Made by a program: the position numbers and the translations under genes. Below, one piece after another: positions 44,556 to 53,122 of a DNA stretch of 64,000 nucleotides (position 1 is the stretch's first letter; each line of letters begins with the position of its first letter). The notes beneath the pieces were generated by a model. It was not told where the DNA came from and made no database searches. It saw nothing but the letters and a program-made list of their open reading frames with translations. The stretch spans positions 558,001 to 622,000 of the forward strand of contig NC_014762.1 in assembly GCF_000183725.1 (NCBI RefSeq). The letters are read 5' to 3'. The DNA is from Sulfuricurvum kujiense DSM 16994 (GTDB taxonomy: Bacteria; Campylobacterota; Campylobacteria; Campylobacterales; Sulfurimonadaceae).

Positions 44556-46472
44556 ATGTTTTATACGCAAAATTTTGAAAAAGATTATGGACATTTAATC
44601 GGGACCATAACACAGAGTGCCCATCTGCACTTCGATCCTATAATCTATACCGATTTATTCGGAAATTTAGTCGGTTGCAATGAGGCATTGCTCGAACTTT
44701 TAAATGTCGGAGGGATAGAGGATATATCCGCACTGGAGCTTTGGTTTGACCCGCAAGGGGTAAATTTGTCGTATCTTCTCTCAAAATCGGGAGATTATCG
44801 CGGGAAAATCCGATCAGGGGATATCGAGTATGATGTCGCGGTCAAATCAGAGGTTCTTTTACTCGATAACCAACCGATAATCGGAGTCGTTTTTCGAGAC
44901 ACCTCGATTATCGAACGTGCACGTGCGGCAGAGCGTTATTTCGAACACTTTAAAAATAAATTTTTAACCAATATATCTCATGAATTTCGTACCCCGATGA
45001 ACGCGATTATCGGATTTACCGATTTGCTGAAGGGTTCTCCTCTGAGTTCGTGGCAGCAAGAGTATGTTCAAATGACCAGCCGAAGTGCTCAGTCGATGAT
45101 GCGGAATATCGAAAATCTGTTGGAGCTTATGCAGGTTGAAAGCGGCAGTATCCATACCACTTTGGCACTGTTTAATCCGCTTGAGGTGTATGAGAACTTT
45201 TCAATGCAGTTTTGCGATCTTGCCCTTTCAAAAGAGATCGGTTTGATGTTTCTAATCGATCCCCATTTGCCTAAAACGATGATCGGAGATCAGGATAAAA
45301 TTCTCGCCATTATGCGTAATCTCATTCAAAACGGTATCAAGTTTACCGAGGAGGGGGGAAGTGTCCTTGTCGAGATTCTGATCGTCAAAGAAGAGGGGAA
45401 TTTTGTCGAAGTCGAATATGCGGTAAGCGATACGGGTATCGGTATCGAATCTGAACGGATCAAAACGCTGTTACGCCCTTTCGCTTCGGCTTGGGATAAC
45501 CAGCGAAAAGGGAAAGACGGTTTAGGTATCGGACTCAGCCTTAGCCATAAATATGTCGATATGATGGATTCGCATTTAATGCTGGCATCCGAGAGCGGAA
45601 AAGGGTCTCGTTTCTCTTTTCGGATAACCCATCAGATTAATGAAATCGGTTCATTCGATTTTGTTGAAGGGACTCGGGCCGCAATTTATACCCAAGATCA
45701 GCATCTCACCCCTCAAGGGGCATTGCTCCACAAATATTTGGAACTTTTTAATGTTCAGGTAAAAGGGGTTCACGATTTAGTAAATACGACACTGCACGAG
45801 AGCGATGTCCTTTTTCTGGATATACCGCATATCGCCAAAGCGCAAATCGATGCATTAAAATCGACCTATTCAAATCTTCAAATCGTCCCGATCATGAAAC
45901 TCGATTACGGTGAAAAAGCCAATGCGGTTATGGATTCGGTCGCATCCATCGTGACGCTGCCGATTCTGCCGAGCTCGCTTCATAAAACCATGGCGGTTAT
46001 CTGGAATATGATGCCTAAAGAGTATATTTCGCGTTCTCCTGAAGCTCAGAGTATTCCAAGAGCGGACAACATCAAAATTTTGGTCGCGGAAGATAATCTT
46101 ATCAACCTCAAATTGCTCGAGACGATTTTGCATCAAGAACATTTCCGCGTAGTTGCGGTAGAAAACGGTCAAAAAGCGGTGGACGCCTATTTGAAAGAAC
46201 ATTTCGATTTGGTGTTGATGGATATCGATATGCCGGTTATGGACGGGTTAACGGCCAACAGACTGATCAAAGAGATTGATAAGCGTGACGGCAGAGGATT
46301 TGTCCCTGTAATCGCATTAACGGCGCACGCATTGATCGGAGACCGCGAACGGATCGTGGCTGCGGGGTTGGATGCCCATTTGGCAAAACCGATCGATAAA
46401 CATTTTCTAATACAAACGATGGACCGATATTTAAAAATCGCACAGCAAAAACGGCAAAATAATACCGTTTAA
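44556..46472 (+). CDS. Cytoplasmic hybrid sensor histidine kinase, copy 2
   Basis: A 638-residue paralogue of the upstream kinase with the same order: PAS-like N-terminus, HisKA (H142 in ISHEFRTPMNA), HATPase (DTGIGIE, GLGIGLSLSHKY), degenerate receiver-like domain, and canonical receiver (AEDNLINLKL, D556 in LMDIDMPVMDG, LTAHAL, AKPID). Signals are probably cytosolic. It follows copy 1 by 9 bp, so the two are likely co-expressed and may phosphorylate one another or a shared partner elsewhere. Confidence 0.88.
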   Translation: MFYTQNFEKDYGHLIGTITQSAHLHFDPIIYTDLFGNLVGCNEALLELLNVGGIEDISALELWFDPQGVNLSYLLSKSGDYRGKIRSGDIEYDVAVKSEVLLLDNQPIIGVVFRDTSIIERARAAERYFEHFKNKFLTNISHEFRTPMNAIIGFTDLLKGSPLSSWQQEYVQMTSRSAQSMMRNIENLLELMQVESGSIHTTLALFNPLEVYENFSMQFCDLALSKEIGLMFLIDPHLPKTMIGDQDKILAIMRNLIQNGIKFTEEGGSVLVEILIVKEEGNFVEVEYAVSDTGIGIESERIKTLLRPFASAWDNQRKGKDGLGIGLSLSHKYVDMMDSHLMLASESGKGSRFSFRITHQINEIGSFDFVEGTRAAIYTQDQHLTPQGALLHKYLELFNVQVKGVHDLVNTTLHESDVLFLDIPHIAKAQIDALKSTYSNLQIVPIMKLDYGEKANAVMDSVASIVTLPILPSSLHKTMAVIWNMMPKEYISRSPEAQSIPRADNIKILVAEDNLINLKLLETILHQEHFRVVAVENGQKAVDAYLKEHFDLVLMDIDMPVMDGLTANRLIKEIDKRDGRGFVPVIALTAHALIGDRERIVAAGLDAHLAKPIDKHFLIQTMDRYLKIAQQKRQNNTV

Positions 46473-46510
46473 TTTTGATTGTTTTTTGCATACTATACTG
46501 ACAAATGTAT

Positions 46511-46516
46511 TATAAT
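46511..46516 (+). promoter_or_regulatory. -10 element of the first isomerase gene
   Basis: A perfect TATAAT lies 49 bp before the start codon, in the 92-bp gap after the second kinase gene. It makes the isomerase an independent unit. Confidence 0.5.
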
Positions 46517-46564
46517 GCCGAAATCAAATTCCCCTTTCAGTAGAGGGGAAACACAAGGATAACA

Positions 46565-47407
46565 ATGAAGCGATATTATACCGCTTGGATTTTGGGTTTA
46601 TTGTTGAGTGCAAGCTCCGCATCTGCGGCTGTTTTGGCGACGGTTAACGGAGATGAGATTACTTCGGACGAAGTCAATAAAGTATTGATGGAGGGGACAC
46701 AGGGGCGTTTTGATTCTCTTCCGGCCGATAAACAAAACGAGTTGCGTCAGCGGATTATCGAAGGGATGATCGCTCAAGAACTGGTTTATGATGATGCTCA
46801 AAAAATCGGTGTTTTGGATTCTAAAGAGTACAAACAAGAACTTGAAGCATTGGTGAACCGTCTAAAAGTTCAGTTGGCGGCAAAAGTATGGGAGCAACAA
46901 CAATTTGAAGCGATCAAAGTCGATGCCAAAGAGGTAAAAGCTTATTTCGATGCGAATCCGGAAGAGTTCGTCGATAAAGAGAAAATTCACGCACGCCACA
47001 TTTTGGTTAAAACGGAAGGCGAAGCACAATCAATTATCAAAAGTATGAAGGGACTTAGCGGCGATAAGCTCAGAAACGAGTTTATCGCGCAAGCGAAATC
47101 AAAATCGACCGGTCCTAGTGCGGCAAAAGGGGGAGACCTCGGATATTTCCCGCGCGGGCAGATGGTACCTTCGTTTAACGATGCCGCATTCGCCATGAAA
47201 GAGGGGGCGATCTCTTCGACTCCGGTACAAAGCCAATTCGGATATCATGTCATCTATATCGAAGATAAAAAACCGGCTAAAAAGCTTGGATTCGATGAGG
47301 TTAAAAATTTCATCGAGCAACGTTTAAAAATGGATAAATTCAAAGCAACCATGGAGAAAAAAATGTCAGATCTCCGTGCTAAAGCAAAAATCATCTATAC
47401 TAAATAA
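46565..47407 (+). CDS. PEB4-like periplasmic peptidyl-prolyl isomerase, copy 1
   Basis: A 280-residue SurA/PrsA-like chaperone. The signal peptide runs to about residue 21. A SurA-type N-terminal helical region follows (VNGDEITSDEVNKVL), then a parvulin domain at about 140-235 (HARHILVKTEGEA, GGDLGYFPRGQMVPSF, PVQSQFGYHVIYIED). It resembles the PEB4/Cbf2 protein of Campylobacter, which helps outer-membrane proteins fold. A second copy of identical length lies at 53123-53965. Confidence 0.88.
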   Translation: MKRYYTAWILGLLLSASSASAAVLATVNGDEITSDEVNKVLMEGTQGRFDSLPADKQNELRQRIIEGMIAQELVYDDAQKIGVLDSKEYKQELEALVNRLKVQLAAKVWEQQQFEAIKVDAKEVKAYFDANPEEFVDKEKIHARHILVKTEGEAQSIIKSMKGLSGDKLRNEFIAQAKSKSTGPSAAKGGDLGYFPRGQMVPSFNDAAFAMKEGAISSTPVQSQFGYHVIYIEDKKPAKKLGFDEVKNFIEQRLKMDKFKATMEKKMSDLRAKAKIIYTK

Positions 47408-47427
47408 CCAATTCCTTTTCCCTATCT

Positions 47428-47446
47428 ATCCCGCATTTCGCGGGAT
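47428..47446 (+). terminator. Hairpin after isomerase copy 1
   Basis: Arms ATCCCGC and GCGGGAT with a 5-base loop, 20 bp after the stop. The following TATCTCC is only weakly U-rich. Confidence 0.55.
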
Positions 47447-47555
47447 TATCTCCACCTGCTTTTCCTACTCTAATCGTTAAATAAAGTCAGTAATCTGTTT
47501 TGTTTTCACCGTCAATCAGTGTTTAAAACCATGCCGTGAATATAATTATCTATAT

Positions 47556-47577
47556 AATAGTTATTATAATAACTATT
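47556..47577. promoter_or_regulatory. Perfect 22-bp palindrome upstream of marR
   Basis: Half-site AATAGTTATTA is followed directly by its reverse complement. It lies 47 bp before the MarR start codon in an AT-rich promoter region. Size and symmetry fit a MarR dimer operator, so autoregulation of the efflux operon is likely. Confidence 0.65.
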
Positions 47578-47623
47578 TAAGGCTGCCTGCTCTACAATCT
47601 CGAAAATCTTTCAAAGGAGCACT

Positions 47624-48067
47624 ATGGGGTTTGAATCTGACAAGTCGATAGGATTTCTTATCGCTAAAGCACGCAATACCCTGAAGAATGAATTCGAAAA
47701 AGAGTTGAAACCGTATTCGCTTTCATATGCTCATCGGGTTATTTTAATCCGGCTGAGTGAAAAAGAGGGATTGACACAAAAAGAGTTGGCGCAAGACACC
47801 TATTTCGAGCAATCAAATTTAACATTGATGCTCAATAGGCTTGAGCTGAAAGGGTTGGTCAAGCGTTCCGCAAAAGAGAACGATCGCAGGGCCTATATCG
47901 TTACGATCACGCCTGCGGGGAAGAGGCTTCGGGAAACACTTGTCCAGATGGGTGAAGATGTAATGGATAGGGCACTGAGGGGGTTAAGCGGTGAGCAAAA
48001 AGAGGCATTGTCTTATATGCTCCAGATTATCTATGAGAATTTGAAAACCAGCACGTCTCATGGTTAA
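47624..48067 (+). CDS. MarR-family transcriptional regulator
   Basis: A 147-residue protein with a winged helix at about 45-110: LTQKELAQDTYFEQSNLTLM as recognition helix region and the wing residues in KRSAKENDRRAYIVTIT. MarR proteins repress efflux or stress genes and release DNA on binding small aromatic compounds. AAAGGAG stands before the ATG. It heads the efflux operon, behind a perfect palindrome. Confidence 0.9.
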   Translation: MGFESDKSIGFLIAKARNTLKNEFEKELKPYSLSYAHRVILIRLSEKEGLTQKELAQDTYFEQSNLTLMLNRLELKGLVKRSAKENDRRAYIVTITPAGKRLRETLVQMGEDVMDRALRGLSGEQKEALSYMLQIIYENLKTSTSHG

Positions 48068-48098
48068 ATTTTAATGAATGTACAGGAGAAATAGAATT

Positions 48099-48407
48099 AT
48101 GAAAAAGTTATCTACAGTTATGGTTTGTCTCGTTATGGCCGGAGGTATGTCATCGTGTTTTGCCGATGCTTATCAAGAGGGTGAAAACGCCTTAAAAAAC
48201 AATGTCTATTCTGACGCGGCGGCTTTATTTGAAAAAGCGTGCAACAGCGGAAATGCTCAAGGGTGTTTCCAACTCGGCGCTCTTTATGAAAAAGGGGACG
48301 GAGTCGTGCAAAACAAGTATAAAGCGGTTGTACTCTATGCACAAGCCTGTAACGGCGGTGAATCGCACGGTTGCAGCAATATGGCTATGACATACGATAC
48401 GCCTTGA
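48099..48407 (+). CDS. Short Sel1-repeat protein
   Basis: A 102-residue exported protein with a signal peptide (MKKLSTVMVCLVMAGGMSSC). It has two Sel1/HCP-like repeats with cysteine pairs (ALFEKACNSGNAQGC, then VLYAQACNGGESHGC), as in helicobacter cysteine-rich proteins. It is very short and ends soon after the second repeat, so it may be a remnant of a longer protein. AGGAGA before the ATG at 48099 supports this start. It lies between marR and the outer-membrane factor gene in the operon. Confidence 0.65.
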   Translation: MKKLSTVMVCLVMAGGMSSCFADAYQEGENALKNNVYSDAAALFEKACNSGNAQGCFQLGALYEKGDGVVQNKYKAVVLYAQACNGGESHGCSNMAMTYDTP

Positions 48408-48448
48408 TCCATTTTCCGGTGAGTAAAAATAAATCTAAAGTGTTCATC

Positions 48449-49879
48449 ATGCAACCGAAAATATTGATCACAGCCTGCCTCTCTTTGTTATTGCTGAGCG
48501 GCTGTGTCCCTAAGATGGATAAAGCCGTTCCGCTCTCTGATATGACTATCAATGCTGATCTGGAGAAAATGAGCAGAGACTTTGACGATGAGAGACTCGT
48601 ACGCGACTGGTGGAAAATGTACGGCGATGAGCAGCTCAATGGTATCATAGAAGAGGCTCTTGCCAAAGCACCGAGCATACAAAGCCTCGAAGCGAAATTT
48701 GCACAAGCCAATACCATCATCCAATCGGTTGAATCACGAAATCTGCCGCATCTTTCCGCAAATGCCAGTGTTATCCGTGAACGCTTCAGTGAAAATCATA
48801 TCTTTCCGCCGCCCTTGGGCGGCGGTACGTATACGCAATATCAGCCTGAATTGATGCTGGAGTATGATTTCGATTTTTGGAATGAGCGCAGTTCACACAT
48901 TTCTGCCGCAAAAAATACCGCTTTGGCGCAAAGAGCGACCATTGAAGCATCCAAAATTGCGCTGAGCAGTGCGTTATGCGAGACCTATATCGCATGGCAT
49001 TACGAGGAACAGAAGCTGAGTATATTAAATGCGTTGGATCGGACAACACGCGAAGAGCTTAAGATTGTGGAAAAACAATACGCTTTGGGGCTGATTGACG
49101 CGATAGCCCTGAACGATAAAAAAAGTGCACAAATGCAGATTGCCCAACGGATGGAGGAACTGAAACGTTCCATTGAAGGGAAAAAAGAGGCCATATGTGT
49201 TTTGGGTGGATTTCTCCCCTCATACGCAGAGACCCTCAGAACTCCGACTATCAAGCATGGATTCAACCTCCCTTTACCTAAAGAGGTGATGCTCAATCTT
49301 GTCGCGCATCGCTCTGACGTCGCAATAGCGAAATACACGGCACTCAGCAAAAGCTATACGATTGAGCAGACAAAAGCACAGTTTTATCCGAATATCAGCC
49401 TTTCAGGACTTATCGGATTTACGTCGTTTAACTGGTCAAAATTGATGGATCATTCGTCGTACTCTCCATCGGCAGGGATCGCGGTGTCTCTTCCCCTTTT
49501 GGATTGGGGGATGCGAAAAGCAAACCTGCAAAACAGTGTCAGCGATTACAACGCTTCCGTGTATGAATACAATCAGGCCGTCATCAAAGCGGCTAATGAA
49601 GTCGTTGTATTGTTGAAACAAACGAAGCTGATCCAATCGCAACTGCAGTTACATGATCGTGAAATGAATGCAAAAAAAGGGAATGAAACCATTGAGTGTA
49701 AAAAACTTTTCCTAGGATTGAGTGACAAGTTACCCTATCTTTCGGCTAAAAAAACAGTCTATGAAGGGGAAATGGATACCCTCTCTTTGAATGAAACAAA
49801 GTCGTTGATTCAAATTAATCTGATCAAGGCATTGGGCGGCGGTTACGTCCTGAAAGAAGATAAAAATGCAAGTCGATAG
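48449..49879 (+). CDS. Outer-membrane efflux lipoprotein, NodT/OprM-type
   Basis: A 476-residue TolC-family channel. It has a lipoprotein signal (LLLLSGC), the family segment RDWWKMYGDEQLN, and two helical repeats typical of outer-membrane factors (LPHLSANASV; YEPELML-like beta segments, then FYPNISLSGLIGFTS in the second half). It should provide the outer-membrane exit for the pump encoded next. ATG 48449 is chosen for the clean lipoprotein leader, although its ribosome binding site is weak. Its 3' end overlaps the FUSC gene by 14 bp. Confidence 0.88.
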   Translation: MQPKILITACLSLLLLSGCVPKMDKAVPLSDMTINADLEKMSRDFDDERLVRDWWKMYGDEQLNGIIEEALAKAPSIQSLEAKFAQANTIIQSVESRNLPHLSANASVIRERFSENHIFPPPLGGGTYTQYQPELMLEYDFDFWNERSSHISAAKNTALAQRATIEASKIALSSALCETYIAWHYEEQKLSILNALDRTTREELKIVEKQYALGLIDAIALNDKKSAQMQIAQRMEELKRSIEGKKEAICVLGGFLPSYAETLRTPTIKHGFNLPLPKEVMLNLVAHRSDVAIAKYTALSKSYTIEQTKAQFYPNISLSGLIGFTSFNWSKLMDHSSYSPSAGIAVSLPLLDWGMRKANLQNSVSDYNASVYEYNQAVIKAANEVVVLLKQTKLIQSQLQLHDREMNAKKGNETIECKKLFLGLSDKLPYLSAKKTVYEGEMDTLSLNETKSLIQINLIKALGGGYVLKEDKNASR

Positions 49880-52010
49880 TGCATTTATTAGCACATTTAA
49901 AAGTTTTCCATGGCAGCGGACGCTGTACGAATGGCTTACGATCGATGCTCCGGTTGTCATCTATATGGCAAAAGTGATCATGGCGGCATTATTGGCGTTA
50001 TGGATATCCATGAAGCTGAATCTGCCTGATCCGAGAACGGCGATTTTTACGGTATTTATCGTCATGCAGCCTCAAAGCGGCCTGGTCTTTTCCAAAAGCT
50101 ATTATCGTGTTTTGGGGACGATTGCGGGTGTAGGAATGTCATTGGTGATCATGGGGATGTTTTCCCAGGATCCGGTATGGTTTATCTCCTTTGTCGCCCT
50201 TTGGATCGGATTGACAACGGCGGCGGGATTCAAATACCGCAATTTTCAATCCTACGGATTCGTTTTGGCCGGATATACGATGTGTATCGTTGCTTTGCCG
50301 GTGATCGAGACCCCGCTGGAAATATTTGATATTGCGGTATCGCGCTTTTCCGAAGTGGTCGTCGGGATTATGAGTGCCACCGTAATCAGTGACGTCGTTT
50401 TTCCCCGTCGGTTATTGGATTCGCTGATTTCCAGCGAGCAGGAACGTTTTCAAAATGTCCTCTCGACCCTCTCCGATCCGGAATCGGTATTTGCGGCATT
50501 TGATGAAAAAAATCCGGCAGTGACACGGTTTTCCAGCGGGGTGGTCGGATTGAACGCCGTTCGTATCAACAGCAGTTTTGAAAGCAAAAGTGATCAGAAA
50601 GAGCGACAGCATTACGGCCATCTCAACCATGAGTATATGAATCTTTCCACGACGTTCCGCTCATTGAAAAGTATCGTCGCCTCCATCAAAGAGAGCGAAA
50701 AAACAGAGTTATTGGAAGCATTGGAACATCTCTATGAACCTATTTCGGCAGCATTAAAAAACCGTCCGAATACCGTAGTGACTCCTGAGGATTTGAGTCG
50801 GGTATTGACGGAACTGTTTGAAGCCAAAGCCGGCGTGAAAAAGCAATATGAGCTGGAAAAAATTATGTTTGAAGGAGAAGATAAGTTTACCTCCGGCGCT
50901 TATCTGATTAGCCGGCTATTAAATGAACTTTATAATCACTGTGCAACCTATCTTTCGCTTTTGAAACACCGTTTATCGGGAAATGCAACTCGGGAGCTTA
51001 GCCGGACGGTTCGGTTTTCAACCCACACGGATAATGTACTGGTAGGGCTTGCGGCTTTGCGCGGAAGCGGCGTATTGCTTTTGACGATGATGTTTTGGAT
51101 TTGGACCGCATGGCCCTTTGCAACACTGAGTATTACTATGGCGGTGGTCATCGGATTGTTGCTGGGGACGATGCCCAGCCCTCTGGACGGGGTAAAAGAT
51201 TTTTTTAAAGGGGCCGTTGTCGCACTTGTATTTGCGGGGGTGTATGATTTTTTCATTATTCCAGCCTATACATCGGATCTTTTGACTCTGGGACTGCTGC
51301 TTTCTCCAACGCTGGCTTTTATCGGGTGGATGACGACGAGGCCGAAACTGCCCGTATTTACATTCGGATTCGTCTTTATGTTTATGAGCCAATGTGCGCT
51401 GGATACGTATTACAAAATAGAACCGACCAAATTTTTGGAAAGCTCTCTGGCCGCTTTAATCGGAATAGTGTTCGGCGGACTGGCCTATATTGTTGTTAAT
51501 TTTTGGTCGTGTTCTCTGACACAGCGGCGCGTTGCCAAGATTTTGCGCCGTCAAATCGTACGTCTGTGTGTCGGAGCTTTGAATGTAGAGCGCAGTGCGC
51601 TCGAGAGTACGGGGCGTGATCTTGTTCAGCAGTTTTCTACGCAGGGGAGGCTGAATATGCGCTCCAGCCGCCTCGTTTACGAATGGCTCCTTACGACACT
51701 TGAAATCGGACGGGCGATTTTAGCTATTCGGCGAAGTATCCAGCGTCTTTATGCCCACAATCGCCATCCCCGTATTTCCGATGCGTTGGAATCGATTAAA
51801 AGCTATTTTGAGGGACCGACCGATGTGCGTAGAGAATTTCTGTTGAGAGAATTAAAAGAGACGATAGCGATACTTCGCAGTTCTGATCGACCCAATGAAA
51901 AAGTGCAGTTTAAACGGTTCGAGAGTTTAATCACCGAGTTGGCTCTGATACGTACGGTACTGCTTCATTCGACAACTTTTCCGCTTGCAAAGGAGGATTC
52001 ATGCCGTTAG
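49866..52010 (+). CDS. FUSC-family inner-membrane efflux protein (AaeB-like)
   Basis: A 714-residue protein with two blocks of membrane segments (about residues 28-175 and 390-560), each followed by a long soluble domain. This is the layout of the FUSC/AaeB aromatic acid exporter family. Motifs include FTVFIVMQPQSGLVFSKSYY and TLSITMAVVIGLLLGT. It probably exports hydrophobic or aromatic acids with the adaptor and outer-membrane factor beside it. It overlaps both neighbours in the operon. Confidence 0.87.
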   Translation: MQVDSAFISTFKSFPWQRTLYEWLTIDAPVVIYMAKVIMAALLALWISMKLNLPDPRTAIFTVFIVMQPQSGLVFSKSYYRVLGTIAGVGMSLVIMGMFSQDPVWFISFVALWIGLTTAAGFKYRNFQSYGFVLAGYTMCIVALPVIETPLEIFDIAVSRFSEVVVGIMSATVISDVVFPRRLLDSLISSEQERFQNVLSTLSDPESVFAAFDEKNPAVTRFSSGVVGLNAVRINSSFESKSDQKERQHYGHLNHEYMNLSTTFRSLKSIVASIKESEKTELLEALEHLYEPISAALKNRPNTVVTPEDLSRVLTELFEAKAGVKKQYELEKIMFEGEDKFTSGAYLISRLLNELYNHCATYLSLLKHRLSGNATRELSRTVRFSTHTDNVLVGLAALRGSGVLLLTMMFWIWTAWPFATLSITMAVVIGLLLGTMPSPLDGVKDFFKGAVVALVFAGVYDFFIIPAYTSDLLTLGLLLSPTLAFIGWMTTRPKLPVFTFGFVFMFMSQCALDTYYKIEPTKFLESSLAALIGIVFGGLAYIVVNFWSCSLTQRRVAKILRRQIVRLCVGALNVERSALESTGRDLVQQFSTQGRLNMRSSRLVYEWLLTTLEIGRAILAIRRSIQRLYAHNRHPRISDALESIKSYFEGPTDVRREFLLRELKETIAILRSSDRPNEKVQFKRFESLITELALIRTVLLHSTTFPLAKEDSCR

Positions 52011-52201
52011 ATATAACATTGTTCGGTATTCAGATGCCGACCTTGCTGCCGATTTTCGTTGCTGCGGCCGTTGTTCAGATTCTGCTGGATCGTGTGATGT
52101 CGGACGGCGGTTTGTACAATCATGTCTGGCACCCCGGACTGTTTCGCACGGCAGTGTTCGTTTGTCTGTTCTGTACACCGTGTTTACTGATTTATCGTTA
52201 A
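52001..52201 (+). CDS. DUF1656 (AaeX-like) small membrane protein
   Basis: A 66-residue protein with two membrane helices (LLPIFVAAAVVQILL and AVFVCLFCTPCLL) joined by a loop with YNHVWHPGLFR. This is the pattern of the AaeX/DUF1656 family that accompanies FUSC pumps. AAAGGAGG stands ideally before the ATG. It overlaps the FUSC stop by 10 bp. Confidence 0.88.
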   Translation: MPLDITLFGIQMPTLLPIFVAAAVVQILLDRVMSDGGLYNHVWHPGLFRTAVFVCLFCTPCLLIYR

Positions 52202-52210
52202 GGATTTGAA

Positions 52211-53095
52211 ATGAATAAAAATAAGTTTTCGAAGCTTTTACGCTTTGTTATTACCTTTTCCGTCGTATCTCTGGCGGTATTCTTGGGAATCTTGTTATGG
52301 GATAACTATATGAACAGCGCATGGACGCGCGACGGCCGTGTGCGTGCCGATGTCGTGATGGTCGCGCCGGATGTCGGGGGATTGGTAAGCCGTGTCGCCG
52401 TCATCGATAATCAGTTCGTCCGTAAAGGTGACCTTTTATATCAAATTGATGACGTCCGTTTTCATCATGCGCTAACTGCGGCAGAGGCGATCGCACAAAC
52501 ACGAAAAGCCGAATATGAGATGAAAAAGCACCAATCCGCACGTCGAAGCGCGGCAGACAATGAGACAGTATCGGCGGAGAACCGTGACGATGCTCTTTAT
52601 GATGCAGAGGTCGCCCGTGCAAAATACGAAGAGGCGATAGCTCTGGTAGAGACGGAAAAACTCAATGTCGAACGCTCGGCTGTGCGTGCACCGTGTGACG
52701 GATGGGTCTCCAATCTGCTTCTGCGCAAGGGGGATTACGTTCAGGCCGGAGAAAAGCGTATGGCAATGATCACCCAAGGTTCTTTTTGGGTTTACGGCTA
52801 TTTTGAAGAGCATAAGCTCTCGTTGATCCATGTCGGGGACAAAGCCGAAATGAAAATGCTGGGGACAAAATTTGTGGTGAAAGGGCATGTAGAGAGTATC
52901 GCCAGAGGGATTAGCGACCGGGATAACACTACCGACGGACGGTTGTTGGCCAACGTCAATCCGATTTTTACTTGGGTTCGTCTGGCTCAGCGTATTCCGG
53001 TACGTATCCATATCGACAAGATTCCTAATGGGATGGAACTCTCAGCCGGGATGACCTGCTCGGTGAGTATTTTCCCGAATAAATCAGGACACTGA
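52211..53095 (+). CDS. HlyD-family periplasmic adaptor (AaeA-like)
   Basis: A 294-residue membrane-fusion protein. An N-terminal helix (about 12-32) is followed by a first lipoyl half (VAPDVGGLVSRVAVIDNQFV), a coiled-coil hairpin, the second lipoyl half (VRAPCDGWVSNLLLRKGDYV) and a beta-barrel. It links the FUSC pump to the outer-membrane factor. Fits the AaeA subgroup by context and size. Confidence 0.9.
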   Translation: MNKNKFSKLLRFVITFSVVSLAVFLGILLWDNYMNSAWTRDGRVRADVVMVAPDVGGLVSRVAVIDNQFVRKGDLLYQIDDVRFHHALTAAEAIAQTRKAEYEMKKHQSARRSAADNETVSAENRDDALYDAEVARAKYEEAIALVETEKLNVERSAVRAPCDGWVSNLLLRKGDYVQAGEKRMAMITQGSFWVYGYFEEHKLSLIHVGDKAEMKMLGTKFVVKGHVESIARGISDRDNTTDGRLLANVNPIFTWVRLAQRIPVRIHIDKIPNGMELSAGMTCSVSIFPNKSGH

Positions 53096-53122
53096 AGAAC
53101 CTTTAAAGGGTAAAGGATTGTT

